Of a DNA stretch of 32,003 nt, positions 8,637 through 15,497 are shown in pieces; position 1 is the first letter of the stretch, and each line of letters starts with the position of its first letter. Origin of the DNA: Aquirhabdus sp. (GTDB lineage: Bacteria; Pseudomonadota; Gammaproteobacteria; Pseudomonadales; Moraxellaceae); NCBI GenBank assembly GCA_030150135.1, contig JASLGO010000168.1:1-32003 (forward strand). The letters are read 5' to 3'. Made by a program: the position numbers and the translations under genes. The notes beneath the pieces were generated by a model. The model worked only from the letters and a program-made list of their open reading frames with translations, searched no databases and was not told where the DNA came from.

Positions 8637-9020
8637 ATGAAGTGTTTATGGATTGCTGTGTGGATTTGTCTCTCGTCTTTGGCACAGGCCGAGACTGAGT
8701 CAGTAGGCTCTCCTCAGTCTCAAGCGACTGCGTTGAACCCTGCTATGTCGAACACCATATACTTGTACAGCCAAGCCGCATATCAGCAAGCAGTGATGCA
8801 GCAGCGTAATTGTGATCAACTTAATGCATCAGAAGTCAATGCAATCGATCAACGCTTTGCCAATGCACGTATGAAAATGCTCAAGCTTTATGGCAAAAAA
8901 ATATTTCGAATGAACCCTCCTGTGAGTACAGTGATTCCTGCTGAATGTAATGAAGAAATGATTAAAATTTACAGTGATCATGTTTCTGATTTGGAAAAAT
9001 TCTTAAATCCGTCAAGTTAA
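8637..9020 (+). CDS. Small secreted protein of unknown function
   Basis: I do not recognise this 127-residue protein. Residues 1-18 are a clear signal peptide (hydrophobic WIAVWICLSSLA, cut after AQA), so the mature part is periplasmic or secreted. Outside the signal peptide there are two cysteines, at about 59 and 103, which could form one disulfide; the rest is predicted helical and rich in Gln, Asn and Met. AAAGGA lies 6 bases before the ATG, a good ribosome binding site. It follows a strong terminator and precedes two small membrane genes on the same strand. Confidence 0.75.
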   Translation: MKCLWIAVWICLSSLAQAETESVGSPQSQATALNPAMSNTIYLYSQAAYQQAVMQQRNCDQLNASEVNAIDQRFANARMKMLKLYGKKIFRMNPPVSTVIPAECNEEMIKIYSDHVSDLEKFLNPSS

Positions 9021-9070
9021 ATTAACCCTATGTTCCTGATATTGAGATTGATTTAAGGCAGGGTGGTCAA

Positions 9071-9244
9071 ATGTATAAAGAACTTATATTGATAGCGATT
9101 ACTGTTTTTGCGGGTGCTGGTTCATGGAAATGTTGGGAATATGGCGCTAAGAAACTATCGATCACCATTTTTGTTGTTGGAACTATCCTATCAATCATAT
9201 TGGTTGATTATTGGCACATCAATGTAGAGATGATTGTGAATTAA
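9071..9244 (+). CDS. Small two-helix membrane protein, unknown
   Basis: A 57-residue reading frame starting with ATG at 9071. It has two hydrophobic segments (about 5-18, LILIAITVFAGAG, and 30-47, SITIFVVGTILSIILVDY) joined by a short loop, KCWEYGAKK, containing a cysteine and basic residues. A purine-rich stretch (AAGGCAGGG) lies upstream but not at ideal spacing. It lies 50 bp after the secreted protein gene. The double-hairpin hydrophobic pattern argues for a real small gene, but there is no family I can name. Confidence 0.5.
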   Translation: MYKELILIAITVFAGAGSWKCWEYGAKKLSITIFVVGTILSIILVDYWHINVEMIVN

Positions 9245-9374
9245 TTTGTTGTGTGAGGTGTATTCTTTTTTTAACGTGTGAAAATATTTACATCGTCATT
9301 ACACCTTTTTCATATTGAGCTTCATATTAATCCTACTTAGGATTAGATCAAGGATTATCTATTCTGAGCCATAT

Positions 9375-9887
9375 ATGCCGAACATAGGACAACCAAAAAG
9401 AAAGAGTTCTTATAAATTTGTAGCGATCTTCTTTGGAGTTACTTTAGTAGCTCAATCCATGCTTTTTAAGCCTCGCGATAACCAATATGTCGCAGCTGCT
9501 CGGCTTTGGATTCCAACGCAGGCGACGATTCAAACTGAATCGATGCAATTCTTTGAAAGAAAGCGTCATCGAATAGAAGCCTGTCTTAATACTTCTGTGA
9601 AGTATTCTTTTCAAAACAAAGACTACCAGAGTGTGCTCTACGCTGAGTGTAAGATGACGACTCAGCAGCTTGATACTACTCAAATCGAAACGCAATTGCG
9701 GCAAGCCTATCCGCTTCAAAGCCAAATTAGTATTCGAGTTAATCCGCAGAAGCCCTCAGAGACGATGACAATGAAAAGTTTTAACCGTTTCACAGATCCA
9801 CATCAGAATGGTGCACAGATTTCAAAAGGTTTTGAAATTGTTGGAGTAATCGCTATGGTGTTGGGTTTGATGGGATTCTTGTTATAA
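9375..9887 (+). CDS. DUF3592-like membrane protein
   Basis: About 170 residues if it starts at ATG 9375 (MPNIGQPKRK); the frame can be extended 20 codons to a TTG at 9315, but that leader reads as chance sequence. There is one membrane segment near 14-32, a polar middle part (W-IPTQATI, then a V-x-YSF strand, then ISIRVNPQKPSE) and a second membrane segment at the C-terminus (about 152-170). This layout, and the NPQKPSE motif placed after a strand, matches what I know of DUF3592 proteins, whose function is not established. No clear ribosome binding site is seen before 9375. It converges on the DMT transporter gene at 9915. Confidence 0.62.
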   Translation: MPNIGQPKRKSSYKFVAIFFGVTLVAQSMLFKPRDNQYVAAARLWIPTQATIQTESMQFFERKRHRIEACLNTSVKYSFQNKDYQSVLYAECKMTTQQLDTTQIETQLRQAYPLQSQISIRVNPQKPSETMTMKSFNRFTDPHQNGAQISKGFEIVGVIAMVLGLMGFLL

Positions 9888-9914
9888 AACGGATTGGATT
9901 TTCACCTTGCCATT

Positions 9915-10313
9915 TTAACTTTGTTTTTCAGCTTTCTCCCCAAACGCTAAACACACAATTCCGACTAAAATCACCACTGCGCCAACCAGTTGAATCCACG
10001 ACAAGTGTTCATTCAACAGCCAATACGAACAAAACATGACACTAATCACATCCAGATGCGATGCGGCGAAAGCAGGACCAAGAGGCGCTTTTTTTAGTAG
10101 GGTCATCCATGTCAGGAATGCGCCGATATAGCCAAAAACCGCACCATAAATCCAAGGGTGGAAAAGGATGCGCAACAACCAATCGACATTGACTTGCAGG
10201 GGAAGGGCACTCATCGCGGTGTATTTAAAACAAAGCTGCGCGATAGTGTCAAATATCATCAATAGCAGAAAACCTACGATGTAGAAACTTCGTGTACCAC
10301 GTCTAAGCGTCAT
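9915..10313 (-). CDS. Half-size DMT (EamA/SMR-like) transporter, subunit B
   Basis: A 132-residue inner-membrane protein with four hydrophobic segments, equal to one EamA repeat. It shares the motif D-x-x-x-Q-x-x-FK near its start (FDTIAQLCFK) with its upstream neighbour, and ends with the typical LNEHLSWIQLVGAVVILVG pattern. Its ATG overlaps the neighbour's stop by four bases (ATGA) and GGAGCAGG precedes it, so it is translationally coupled. Two unequal halves next to each other suggest a heterodimer, as in ArnE/ArnF and paired SMR exporters. The substrate cannot be read from the sequence. Confidence 0.82.
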   Translation of the reverse strand: MTLRRGTRSFYIVGFLLLMIFDTIAQLCFKYTAMSALPLQVNVDWLLRILFHPWIYGAVFGYIGAFLTWMTLLKKAPLGPAFAASHLDVISVMFCSYWLLNEHLSWIQLVGAVVILVGIVCLAFGEKAEKQS

Positions 10314-10666
10314 TGACCTGCTCCAACCAGTGCCACACCAATCGATACGAGAACAATCCCAATCACGCGAATCGGGGTCAACGCTTCAGCAAACCATAAC
10401 CGTCCTGCGATCATCAGTACAATGATGTTAATCGAACGAAACAGCACGCCACTGGATAATGGGACGAGTGATAGGAATGCCAGCCAAGTTATAATTTCAA
10501 AGACATAACAAGAAATCCCCAGCCACAGCCAGCGCTGATTAAGCAAGGATTGCCAATAGGATTTTTCAGCGAGCTGTGGTTGTGTTGCGGCTGCTTTAAA
10601 TGCCAATTGCCCAAAGGTGTCGAGGCAAATATTCAATAGCCATAAGCCGATTGCGAGATGCGTCAT
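10310..10666 (-). CDS. Half-size DMT (EamA/SMR-like) transporter, subunit A
   Basis: A 118-residue inner-membrane protein with four hydrophobic segments (about 5-15, 44-65, 71-88 and 97-115). The N-terminal CLDTFGQLAFK motif parallels that of the second half encoded downstream. The start overlaps the stop of the alpha/beta hydrolase gene by four bases, and its own stop overlaps the next start by four, giving a three-gene run with no spacer. Such short ATGA overlaps usually mean fixed stoichiometry. It could be a lipid-linked substrate flippase (ArnE/F-like) or a small-molecule exporter; I cannot distinguish these. Confidence 0.82.
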   Translation of the reverse strand: MTHLAIGLWLLNICLDTFGQLAFKAAATQPQLAEKSYWQSLLNQRWLWLGISCYVFEIITWLAFLSLVPLSSGVLFRSINIIVLMIAGRLWFAEALTPIRVIGIVLVSIGVALVGAGQ

Positions 10667-11541
10667 GCCGCAACACTCTCGCCAGTTTTTTGTTGGTTCT
10701 GACGTGCAGTTTCAATGAAGAATTGGACACTTTCCTCGATGACAGTTTTATATTCACGATCAATCGTAATCAGGTGATAACTGTCGTTGAGTAGAACCAT
10801 TTTGGTTGGGGCGTTGACGTTATTTTTAACCAGTAACGAATTACTGATGTCAGCGATATCATCTTCGCTGGCGTGCATAATCAGGCAAGGTGACGTGACT
10901 TGAGACAATTGTTTGCGTACGCTGTGTGACAGCGTCAGCATCTCTGCCAAGGCTGGCCAAGGATTACCAGCAAGTCCAGCACTCGCGCTATCCCCGCTAA
11001 ACATACTCGCGACAACGCGTGCGCGAAGTCGTTCATCCTTGAGTCCGTAAGGCGGTTGCTCGGTAAACACTCCCGATTGAAACCAGTTTTTGAAGATACC
11101 GAGATTTTTGAACCAGATTAATAAGAAATTTAAATAACGTGCATAACGTGGAATACTCCAGCCGTCATAACGGAAGGTTGGGCCATAAACACCTACACCT
11201 TCAATCAGTTGAGGTTGGTCAGCTGCTAGTTTCAGTGATAGCACTGCGCCCATGGATAAACCTGCAACAAAAACATGATCCACTTGCTCTCGTAACTTTT
11301 GCGCTGCAATTTCTACGGTGTGATACCAGTCTTGCCATGAGGTTTTGATTAAATCTTGTTCGTCTCCACAATGTCCCGCAAGCTGCATTCCGTATACGGT
11401 CAAACCTGCACGATTGAGTCCTTTGCCGACGAGTTTCATTTCATTCGGTGTGCCTGTTAAACCGTGTACCAGTAAAACACCAATCCGACCGCATCCTTCA
11501 ATGTCTCGACCTTCCAAGAGATATTCGTTGTTTTGGATCAT
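10663..11541 (-). CDS. Alpha/beta hydrolase, carboxylesterase/lipase type
   Basis: A cytosolic serine hydrolase of the Est30/monoglyceride-lipase kind, 292 residues, with no signal peptide. The oxyanion-hole motif is LVHGLTGTP (about 24-32), the nucleophile Ser96 in GLSMG, the acid Asp227 or Asp228 in ASEDDIAD, and His256 in SYHLITID, the standard order. A helical cap covers roughly 125-200. The gene leads a three-gene overlapped operon with the two half-size transporters. A repeat fragment ends right at its start codon and its AGAGGGAG could act as a distant ribosome binding site (about 12 bases). The natural ester is unknown. Confidence 0.85.
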   Translation of the reverse strand: MIQNNEYLLEGRDIEGCGRIGVLLVHGLTGTPNEMKLVGKGLNRAGLTVYGMQLAGHCGDEQDLIKTSWQDWYHTVEIAAQKLREQVDHVFVAGLSMGAVLSLKLAADQPQLIEGVGVYGPTFRYDGWSIPRYARYLNFLLIWFKNLGIFKNWFQSGVFTEQPPYGLKDERLRARVVASMFSGDSASAGLAGNPWPALAEMLTLSHSVRKQLSQVTSPCLIMHASEDDIADISNSLLVKNNVNAPTKMVLLNDSYHLITIDREYKTVIEESVQFFIETARQNQQKTGESVAA

Positions 11542-11543
11542 AG

Positions 11544-11772
11544 GCTTTCAAATCTCCCTCTTTTCTAAATGCTTTTGCTTTGAAGTACTCTTGAATGGCA
11601 TCGGTATCTACACGAGTTTTAATGGTTTGATTTTACAGATGCTTTCAAATCTCCCTTTGCCTCTTTTTCTAAAGAGGGGTAAAAACTCCTTCCTTTAGAA
11701 AAGGAAGGTGGGGATGGATTTGATAGGCATATGGCAAATAAACCTCAGAAGATGTGTAGATACCTATGTCTT
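11544..11772. repeat. Foldback intergenic repeat with nested hairpins
   Basis: An 11-bp perfect inverted repeat (GGTATCTACAC at 11603-11613 and its complement at 11754-11764) encloses two strong hairpins: 11660-11677 (CCTCTTT/AAAGAGG) and 11688-11708 (CCTTCCTTT/AAAGGAAGG). The arms stay partly complementary for about 50 bp inward. A degenerate direct copy of its CTTTCAAATCTCCCT segment lies at 11545-11559, next to the hydrolase start codon. The palindromic C/T-rich pattern resembles repeats I know from Acinetobacter intergenic regions. It has no coding potential and lies between the exporter operon and the hydrolase operon. Confidence 0.7.
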
Positions 11773-11809
11773 GAAGGAGTAAATCTTCAAGCAGTTTTCA
11801 ATTTGTTAA

Positions 11810-12580
11810 TTAAACGGACATTGGATAATGCATAACTGGCTGTGCGGTCTTGATCGGCGCGAATTTTAAAATTTCAGGTAACACTGCTAACGCGTCTTTA
11901 AAGTTGCGAATCGGGTGATGCGTAATGCCTTGAGTCTGGCAGTAATCGATCAATTTATCTTTTGCCAAGACGACATCGACACGATTGGATACACAGAAGT
12001 CTGAACTACCGTCACCGATATAGAGAATACGTTGTGAGGTGAGTTGTGGTGTGATTTTGACACTTGCAGCACGTGCACATTTGCAGTTTCCGCTGGCTTT
12101 GAGGCAGTCCGCTTCTGCGTATGGGAATTCAAGCGACCAGCGATTATTGGGTTGTTCAATCAGTTTATTGGCATAAATCGGTAAATGAGCTAATTCGTAG
12201 CGACCTAAAATAAATTGGATGGCGGAATCTAAACCATCACTGATGACTTGTAGTGGTGTGCCTAGCTGCGCTGCAACTTCAACAAATTTTGCAAAATCCG
12301 CATCAATTTTCATTTGCGCCAAACGGTTATACAGTTCAGTTGGGCTGACATTTAGCAGTCCAATTTGTGACCCCATGCATTCACGTGAGCCAATTTTCCC
12401 CGCTTCCCAATCGTCTTCGAGTTGGTGCCAGCCTTCCATGCCAAAGCTTTCGAGCAAGACGTCAGTCGTATCTTCGAGACTGATTGTGCCGTCAAAGTCG
12501 CAGAGAATAATCCACGGTGCGTTTTGCTCATGATCGGTTTGATTACTGATGAGCTGATCTTTTGAAATAAACTTAGTCAT
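11810..12580 (-). CDS. MtnX-like HAD family phosphatase
   Basis: A soluble HAD-IB phosphatase, 256 residues, of the phosphoserine-phosphatase/MtnX group. Motif I is Asp28-Phe-Asp30-Gly-Thr (CDFDGTIS), motif II the Ser114-Asp-Gly in VISDGLDS, the conserved lysine lies near Lys167 in a Cys-rich segment (Cys159, Cys166, Cys168; GNCKC), and motif III is GDGSSD (189-194). That Cys-x-Lys segment is typical of MtnX-like enzymes. The ATG overlaps the adaptor gene's stop by eight bases, so it is translated as part of the exporter operon, although no methionine-salvage gene is near. A small phosphorylated metabolite is the likely substrate; which one is unknown. Confidence 0.85.
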   Translation of the reverse strand: MTKFISKDQLISNQTDHEQNAPWIILCDFDGTISLEDTTDVLLESFGMEGWHQLEDDWEAGKIGSRECMGSQIGLLNVSPTELYNRLAQMKIDADFAKFVEVAAQLGTPLQVISDGLDSAIQFILGRYELAHLPIYANKLIEQPNNRWSLEFPYAEADCLKASGNCKCARAASVKITPQLTSQRILYIGDGSSDFCVSNRVDVVLAKDKLIDYCQTQGITHHPIRNFKDALAVLPEILKFAPIKTAQPVMHYPMSV

Positions 12581-13538
12581 AGAACTTTACCAACAGGTTT
12601 TGGCCGACGAGGAGTGGTGGGGTTTCTGTCTGCTGTTGTTTTGGTGCAGCAGGAGACATTGATTTAGGCGGTGTATCTAAAGCGAGGATGCATGCCACGA
12701 CACGACCGTTTTGTAGCGTTGGATCATTGCCGAGGCTTGCGGTTTCGTAAACTTTGCTAATTTGAATTACATGCGCAGCGATCGGTAGCTGCGCTGCTGA
12801 ACCTTCAGCGGAGAGGCTGGCTTTCATACCCATTTTGATATGGCTGATAAAGCTTTCATTCACCTCAGCGCGTACCACTAAAGGACGTTGTGGCAAGACG
12901 GTGAAAGCAATGTGTTGATCGGCTGTTGCAGTGCTGCCTTGTTGTACCCAGACTTTGACTATCTCACCTGATTGTGGGGCGCGGATGGTACGTTTTTCTA
13001 AGGCATATTCTGCTGTTGCGACTTTTTGCTGTTCGACTTGTACTTGTGCGGCAGCAATTGCGTTTTCTGCTTGGATTTGGGCAGCGGCTTGTGTGGCATC
13101 ATCGGCTTGCTGTTGTTGAGCCGCGCCCAAGGCAGCTGCTTTTTGCCAGCGGCTGGCGAGGCGTTCTGCGGCTGGCAAGCGTAGGGTTTGCATATTGAGT
13201 TGTGCTTTCGCTTGCGCCAACGCGGCCTTTGCTTCAGCTACATCAAGTGCCGCAGAACGTGGATCAAGTTGAGCGAGGATTTGACCTTGTTGAATATGGT
13301 CGCCTAATTTAACGTTGATCTGGCTGAATATGCCGTTTTCAGGGGCGGAGATTTCCAGTAAGCCACCTTCGATTTCTACTTTTCCACGTGCAATTGCTGC
13401 ATATTCTGCTTTAGGTGTTGAATTTTTTTGAGCTGAATTATGGTTGTCACATGCTGTAAGCGAGACAGAGCATACCGCCAATAGAGCAGCAGAAATGATC
13501 TTCTTTTTGTGGAATAAAGGCATAAGCGTTAAAGTCAT
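12573..13538 (-). CDS. HlyD/DevB-type periplasmic adaptor lipoprotein
   Basis: Membrane-fusion subunit linking an inner-membrane ABC permease to an outer-membrane channel. The 321 residues begin with a lipoprotein signal peptide (positive KKK, hydrophobic core, lipobox SLTAC with Cys30). Lipoyl halves lie near 55-92 (SAPENGIFSQINV, then GQILAQLD) and 195-215 (IRAPQSGEIVKVWV), flanking an Ala/Gln-rich helical hairpin (about 95-190); beta-barrel sequence follows. The ATG overlaps the ATPase stop by four bases and has AGGA 9 bases before it. The gene order permease, ATPase, adaptor recalls the DevBCA/MacAB kind of exporter. Confidence 0.88.
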   Translation of the reverse strand: MTLTLMPLFHKKKIISAALLAVCSVSLTACDNHNSAQKNSTPKAEYAAIARGKVEIEGGLLEISAPENGIFSQINVKLGDHIQQGQILAQLDPRSAALDVAEAKAALAQAKAQLNMQTLRLPAAERLASRWQKAAALGAAQQQQADDATQAAAQIQAENAIAAAQVQVEQQKVATAEYALEKRTIRAPQSGEIVKVWVQQGSTATADQHIAFTVLPQRPLVVRAEVNESFISHIKMGMKASLSAEGSAAQLPIAAHVIQISKVYETASLGNDPTLQNGRVVACILALDTPPKSMSPAAPKQQQTETPPLLVGQNLLVKFYD

Positions 13539-14362
13539 ACAGCGTGTTCCTGCTGCGTTGGGATTTGAGTTGATATTTGGGAAACTGGAGGTAAGTGGTG
13601 TGATTGAGTTCGAGATGATGCACGCCAGTCGCGATTGATGACGCCATCTTCCATTTCAAGGACACGGTCAGCGTGTTGAATGAGGCGGTGATCATGGCTG
13701 ACGCAGAGGACGGTTGAACCATGCGCATGAGCAATGCGACGTAAAATATTAATAATCGTCTGACCGCTTGCCGCATCCAGCGCGCTAGTCGGTTCGTCGG
13801 CAAACAAGAACTGTGGACGTTTTGCCAATGCGCGGGCAATCGCAACGCGTTGTTTTTCTCCACCTGAAAGCGCCGCAGGACGTTGATCGACACGATGACC
13901 CATGCCGACTTCGTGTAGGGCTTGGAGCGCACGTTCACGACATTCTTTTTTGGATAATCCAAGATAGCTCAAAGGCAGTTCAATCTGCTCACAGGCGGTC
14001 AATGCGGGAAAGAGATTAAAGCCTTGAAAAACGAAGCCCGTATGATGCAAACGAAATTGCTCTAATTCACGTCGACTCGCGCGACTGAGTTCTTGATCGA
14101 GAGCCCAAACTTGACCCTGATCAGGAAACTGTAGGCCACTCAAGATGGAGAGTAATGTACTTTTTCCACAGCCTGAAGGTCCTGCGATCAAGGTGAGTTC
14201 GCTAGGCATAATGGCAATCGAAAGATTGTTCAAAATCTGGATGTTAATCAGCCCTGACTCAAATGACTTGCTGATGTTATCTGCAATCAAACTAGGTTTA
14301 GCCGCAGGCTCTGATGCGAGCGTTGGACTCTTATAAATGTGATTTGGCGATAATGTCGGCAT
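13535..14362 (-). CDS. ABC exporter ATPase, DevA/LolD/MacB type
   Basis: The nucleotide-binding subunit that powers the FtsX-fold permease encoded just upstream. The start is taken as ATG 14362 (275 residues) because GGGAG lies 7 bases before it. Longer readings to 14380 or 14470 lack a binding site, although the ATGATG at 14375-14380 overlaps the permease stop. Walker A is GPSGCGKST, the Q-loop FQGFNLFP, the signature LSGGEKQRVAIARALA, Walker B FLFADEPTSALD and the switch His in VSHDHR. This set, and the partner permease, place it in the LolD/MacB (type VII) group. Confidence 0.9.
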   Translation of the reverse strand: MPTLSPNHIYKSPTLASEPAAKPSLIADNISKSFESGLINIQILNNLSIAIMPSELTLIAGPSGCGKSTLLSILSGLQFPDQGQVWALDQELSRASRRELEQFRLHHTGFVFQGFNLFPALTACEQIELPLSYLGLSKKECRERALQALHEVGMGHRVDQRPAALSGGEKQRVAIARALAKRPQFLFADEPTSALDAASGQTIINILRRIAHAHGSTVLCVSHDHRLIQHADRVLEMEDGVINRDWRASSRTQSHHLPPVSQISTQIPTQQEHAV

Positions 14363-14376
14363 TGTTTTCTCTCCCA

Positions 14377-15495
14377 TCATCGCATCAGGATTGCAGGGTC
14401 TGCACGAAGCAGTCCTGACATCGCAATGAGTCCAGAAACAAAAGCAAGCCCAAAGACCAAGCCAACACAAATACAGGCAATTAAAGGTGTCATCGCAACA
14501 GGCACATCTGACTGAGCCGCTGCTATCAGTAATCCTGAGCTAATGATCCCGCCAATAATAATGCCTATGCCGCCAATCCACGCTGCTTGTGTCAGCACAA
14601 CACGGCGCAAGGCATTCATACCAGCGCCCAACGCATTCAATGTGGCGTATTCGCGAGAGGATGAGATTACAACAGCTGTCAGTGCTTGACTCGCAATTAC
14701 GGCTCCTACCAAAAACACGATTCCCGCTAAAAATAAAACCGCCGCACCTGCGCCAGTATCCATCAACCAATATCGCTGCGAGCGCCAAGCAAAATCTTTC
14801 GCGCTCCATAATTCATAAGGACCGAATGTTGTTTGTCCATTTAAACGAGTCATGACCGCGTTGACTTGTGCTGGGTCACGGACATGTGCCACAAAATAGG
14901 TGATTCCTGAATCATTCAATGTTTTGGCTGTTTGCGCAGAGGCGAGGACATTGACACCGCCTAATGCTCTTAACCCTGAGACTGTTGCAACGACATGGAC
15001 AGGCTTGCCTTCGATCCAAGCATTATCGCCCACATTGACGCCGAGCGAATCAAGGTCTGCACGATCGACGATAACCGCATTGGGCTCTAATAAACGCATG
15101 CGTAAGTTAACGGGTAAAATTTGGTCAAACATCAAGCCATCAGGTTCTGCATTAATTCCTGTAACGTAGACCGAAACGCCACCTTGTCCTTTTGTTCCGC
15201 GCCAATCCCCATCGACCCAAAGGACTGGTTCAGCGGCCGTAATCTCTGGATCGCTGCGTAATAACATTTCGACATCTCGGTGAATTGGACGTCCGAGGCT
15301 GACACTTTGTGTGCCTGGGTAGCCAGCCCAAATTTCGGCAGATGTGGCATTGACATAAATTGCGGCACTACCAAAAATTCCCAGCACCAAAGCTGCTTGC
15401 ACGACCAATAAAATCCCCGCAAAACCAATTGCCAAAATCGCAGGAACAAATCGTGACCATTCTCTAAATAATGTTTTTCGGGCAAGGGCGACCAT
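14377..15495 (-). CDS. FtsX-fold ABC permease (DevC/MacB-like)
   Basis: Inner-membrane subunit, 372 residues. One membrane helix near 15-40 (FVPAILAIGFAGILLVVQAAL) is followed by a periplasmic domain of about 200 residues, then three C-terminal helices (about 255-280, 305-330 and 342-362), the mechanotransmission (type VII) topology of MacB, LolC and FtsX. The start lies 2 bp after the outer-membrane gene's stop, with GGAAG before it. The N-terminal pattern is closer to DevC-like exporters than to LolCE, and a TolC-like gene lies in the operon, so export across both membranes is more likely than lipoprotein release. The substrate is unknown. Confidence 0.87.
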   Translation of the reverse strand: MVALARKTLFREWSRFVPAILAIGFAGILLVVQAALVLGIFGSAAIYVNATSAEIWAGYPGTQSVSLGRPIHRDVEMLLRSDPEITAAEPVLWVDGDWRGTKGQGGVSVYVTGINAEPDGLMFDQILPVNLRMRLLEPNAVIVDRADLDSLGVNVGDNAWIEGKPVHVVATVSGLRALGGVNVLASAQTAKTLNDSGITYFVAHVRDPAQVNAVMTRLNGQTTFGPYELWSAKDFAWRSQRYWLMDTGAGAAVLFLAGIVFLVGAVIASQALTAVVISSSREYATLNALGAGMNALRRVVLTQAAWIGGIGIIIGGIISSGLLIAAAQSDVPVAMTPLIACICVGLVFGLAFVSGLIAMSGLLRADPAILMR

Positions 15496-15497
15496 AC

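Noticed and set aside
9315..9374. A 20-codon N-terminal extension of the DUF3592-like protein from TTG
   Set aside because: No ribosome binding site, and the extension does not join naturally to the basic N-terminus and first membrane helix.
14363..14470. A longer N-terminus for the ABC ATPase
   Set aside because: It lies inside the permease gene, reads as Cys/Trp-rich chance sequence, and the ATG at 14362 has a clear binding site.
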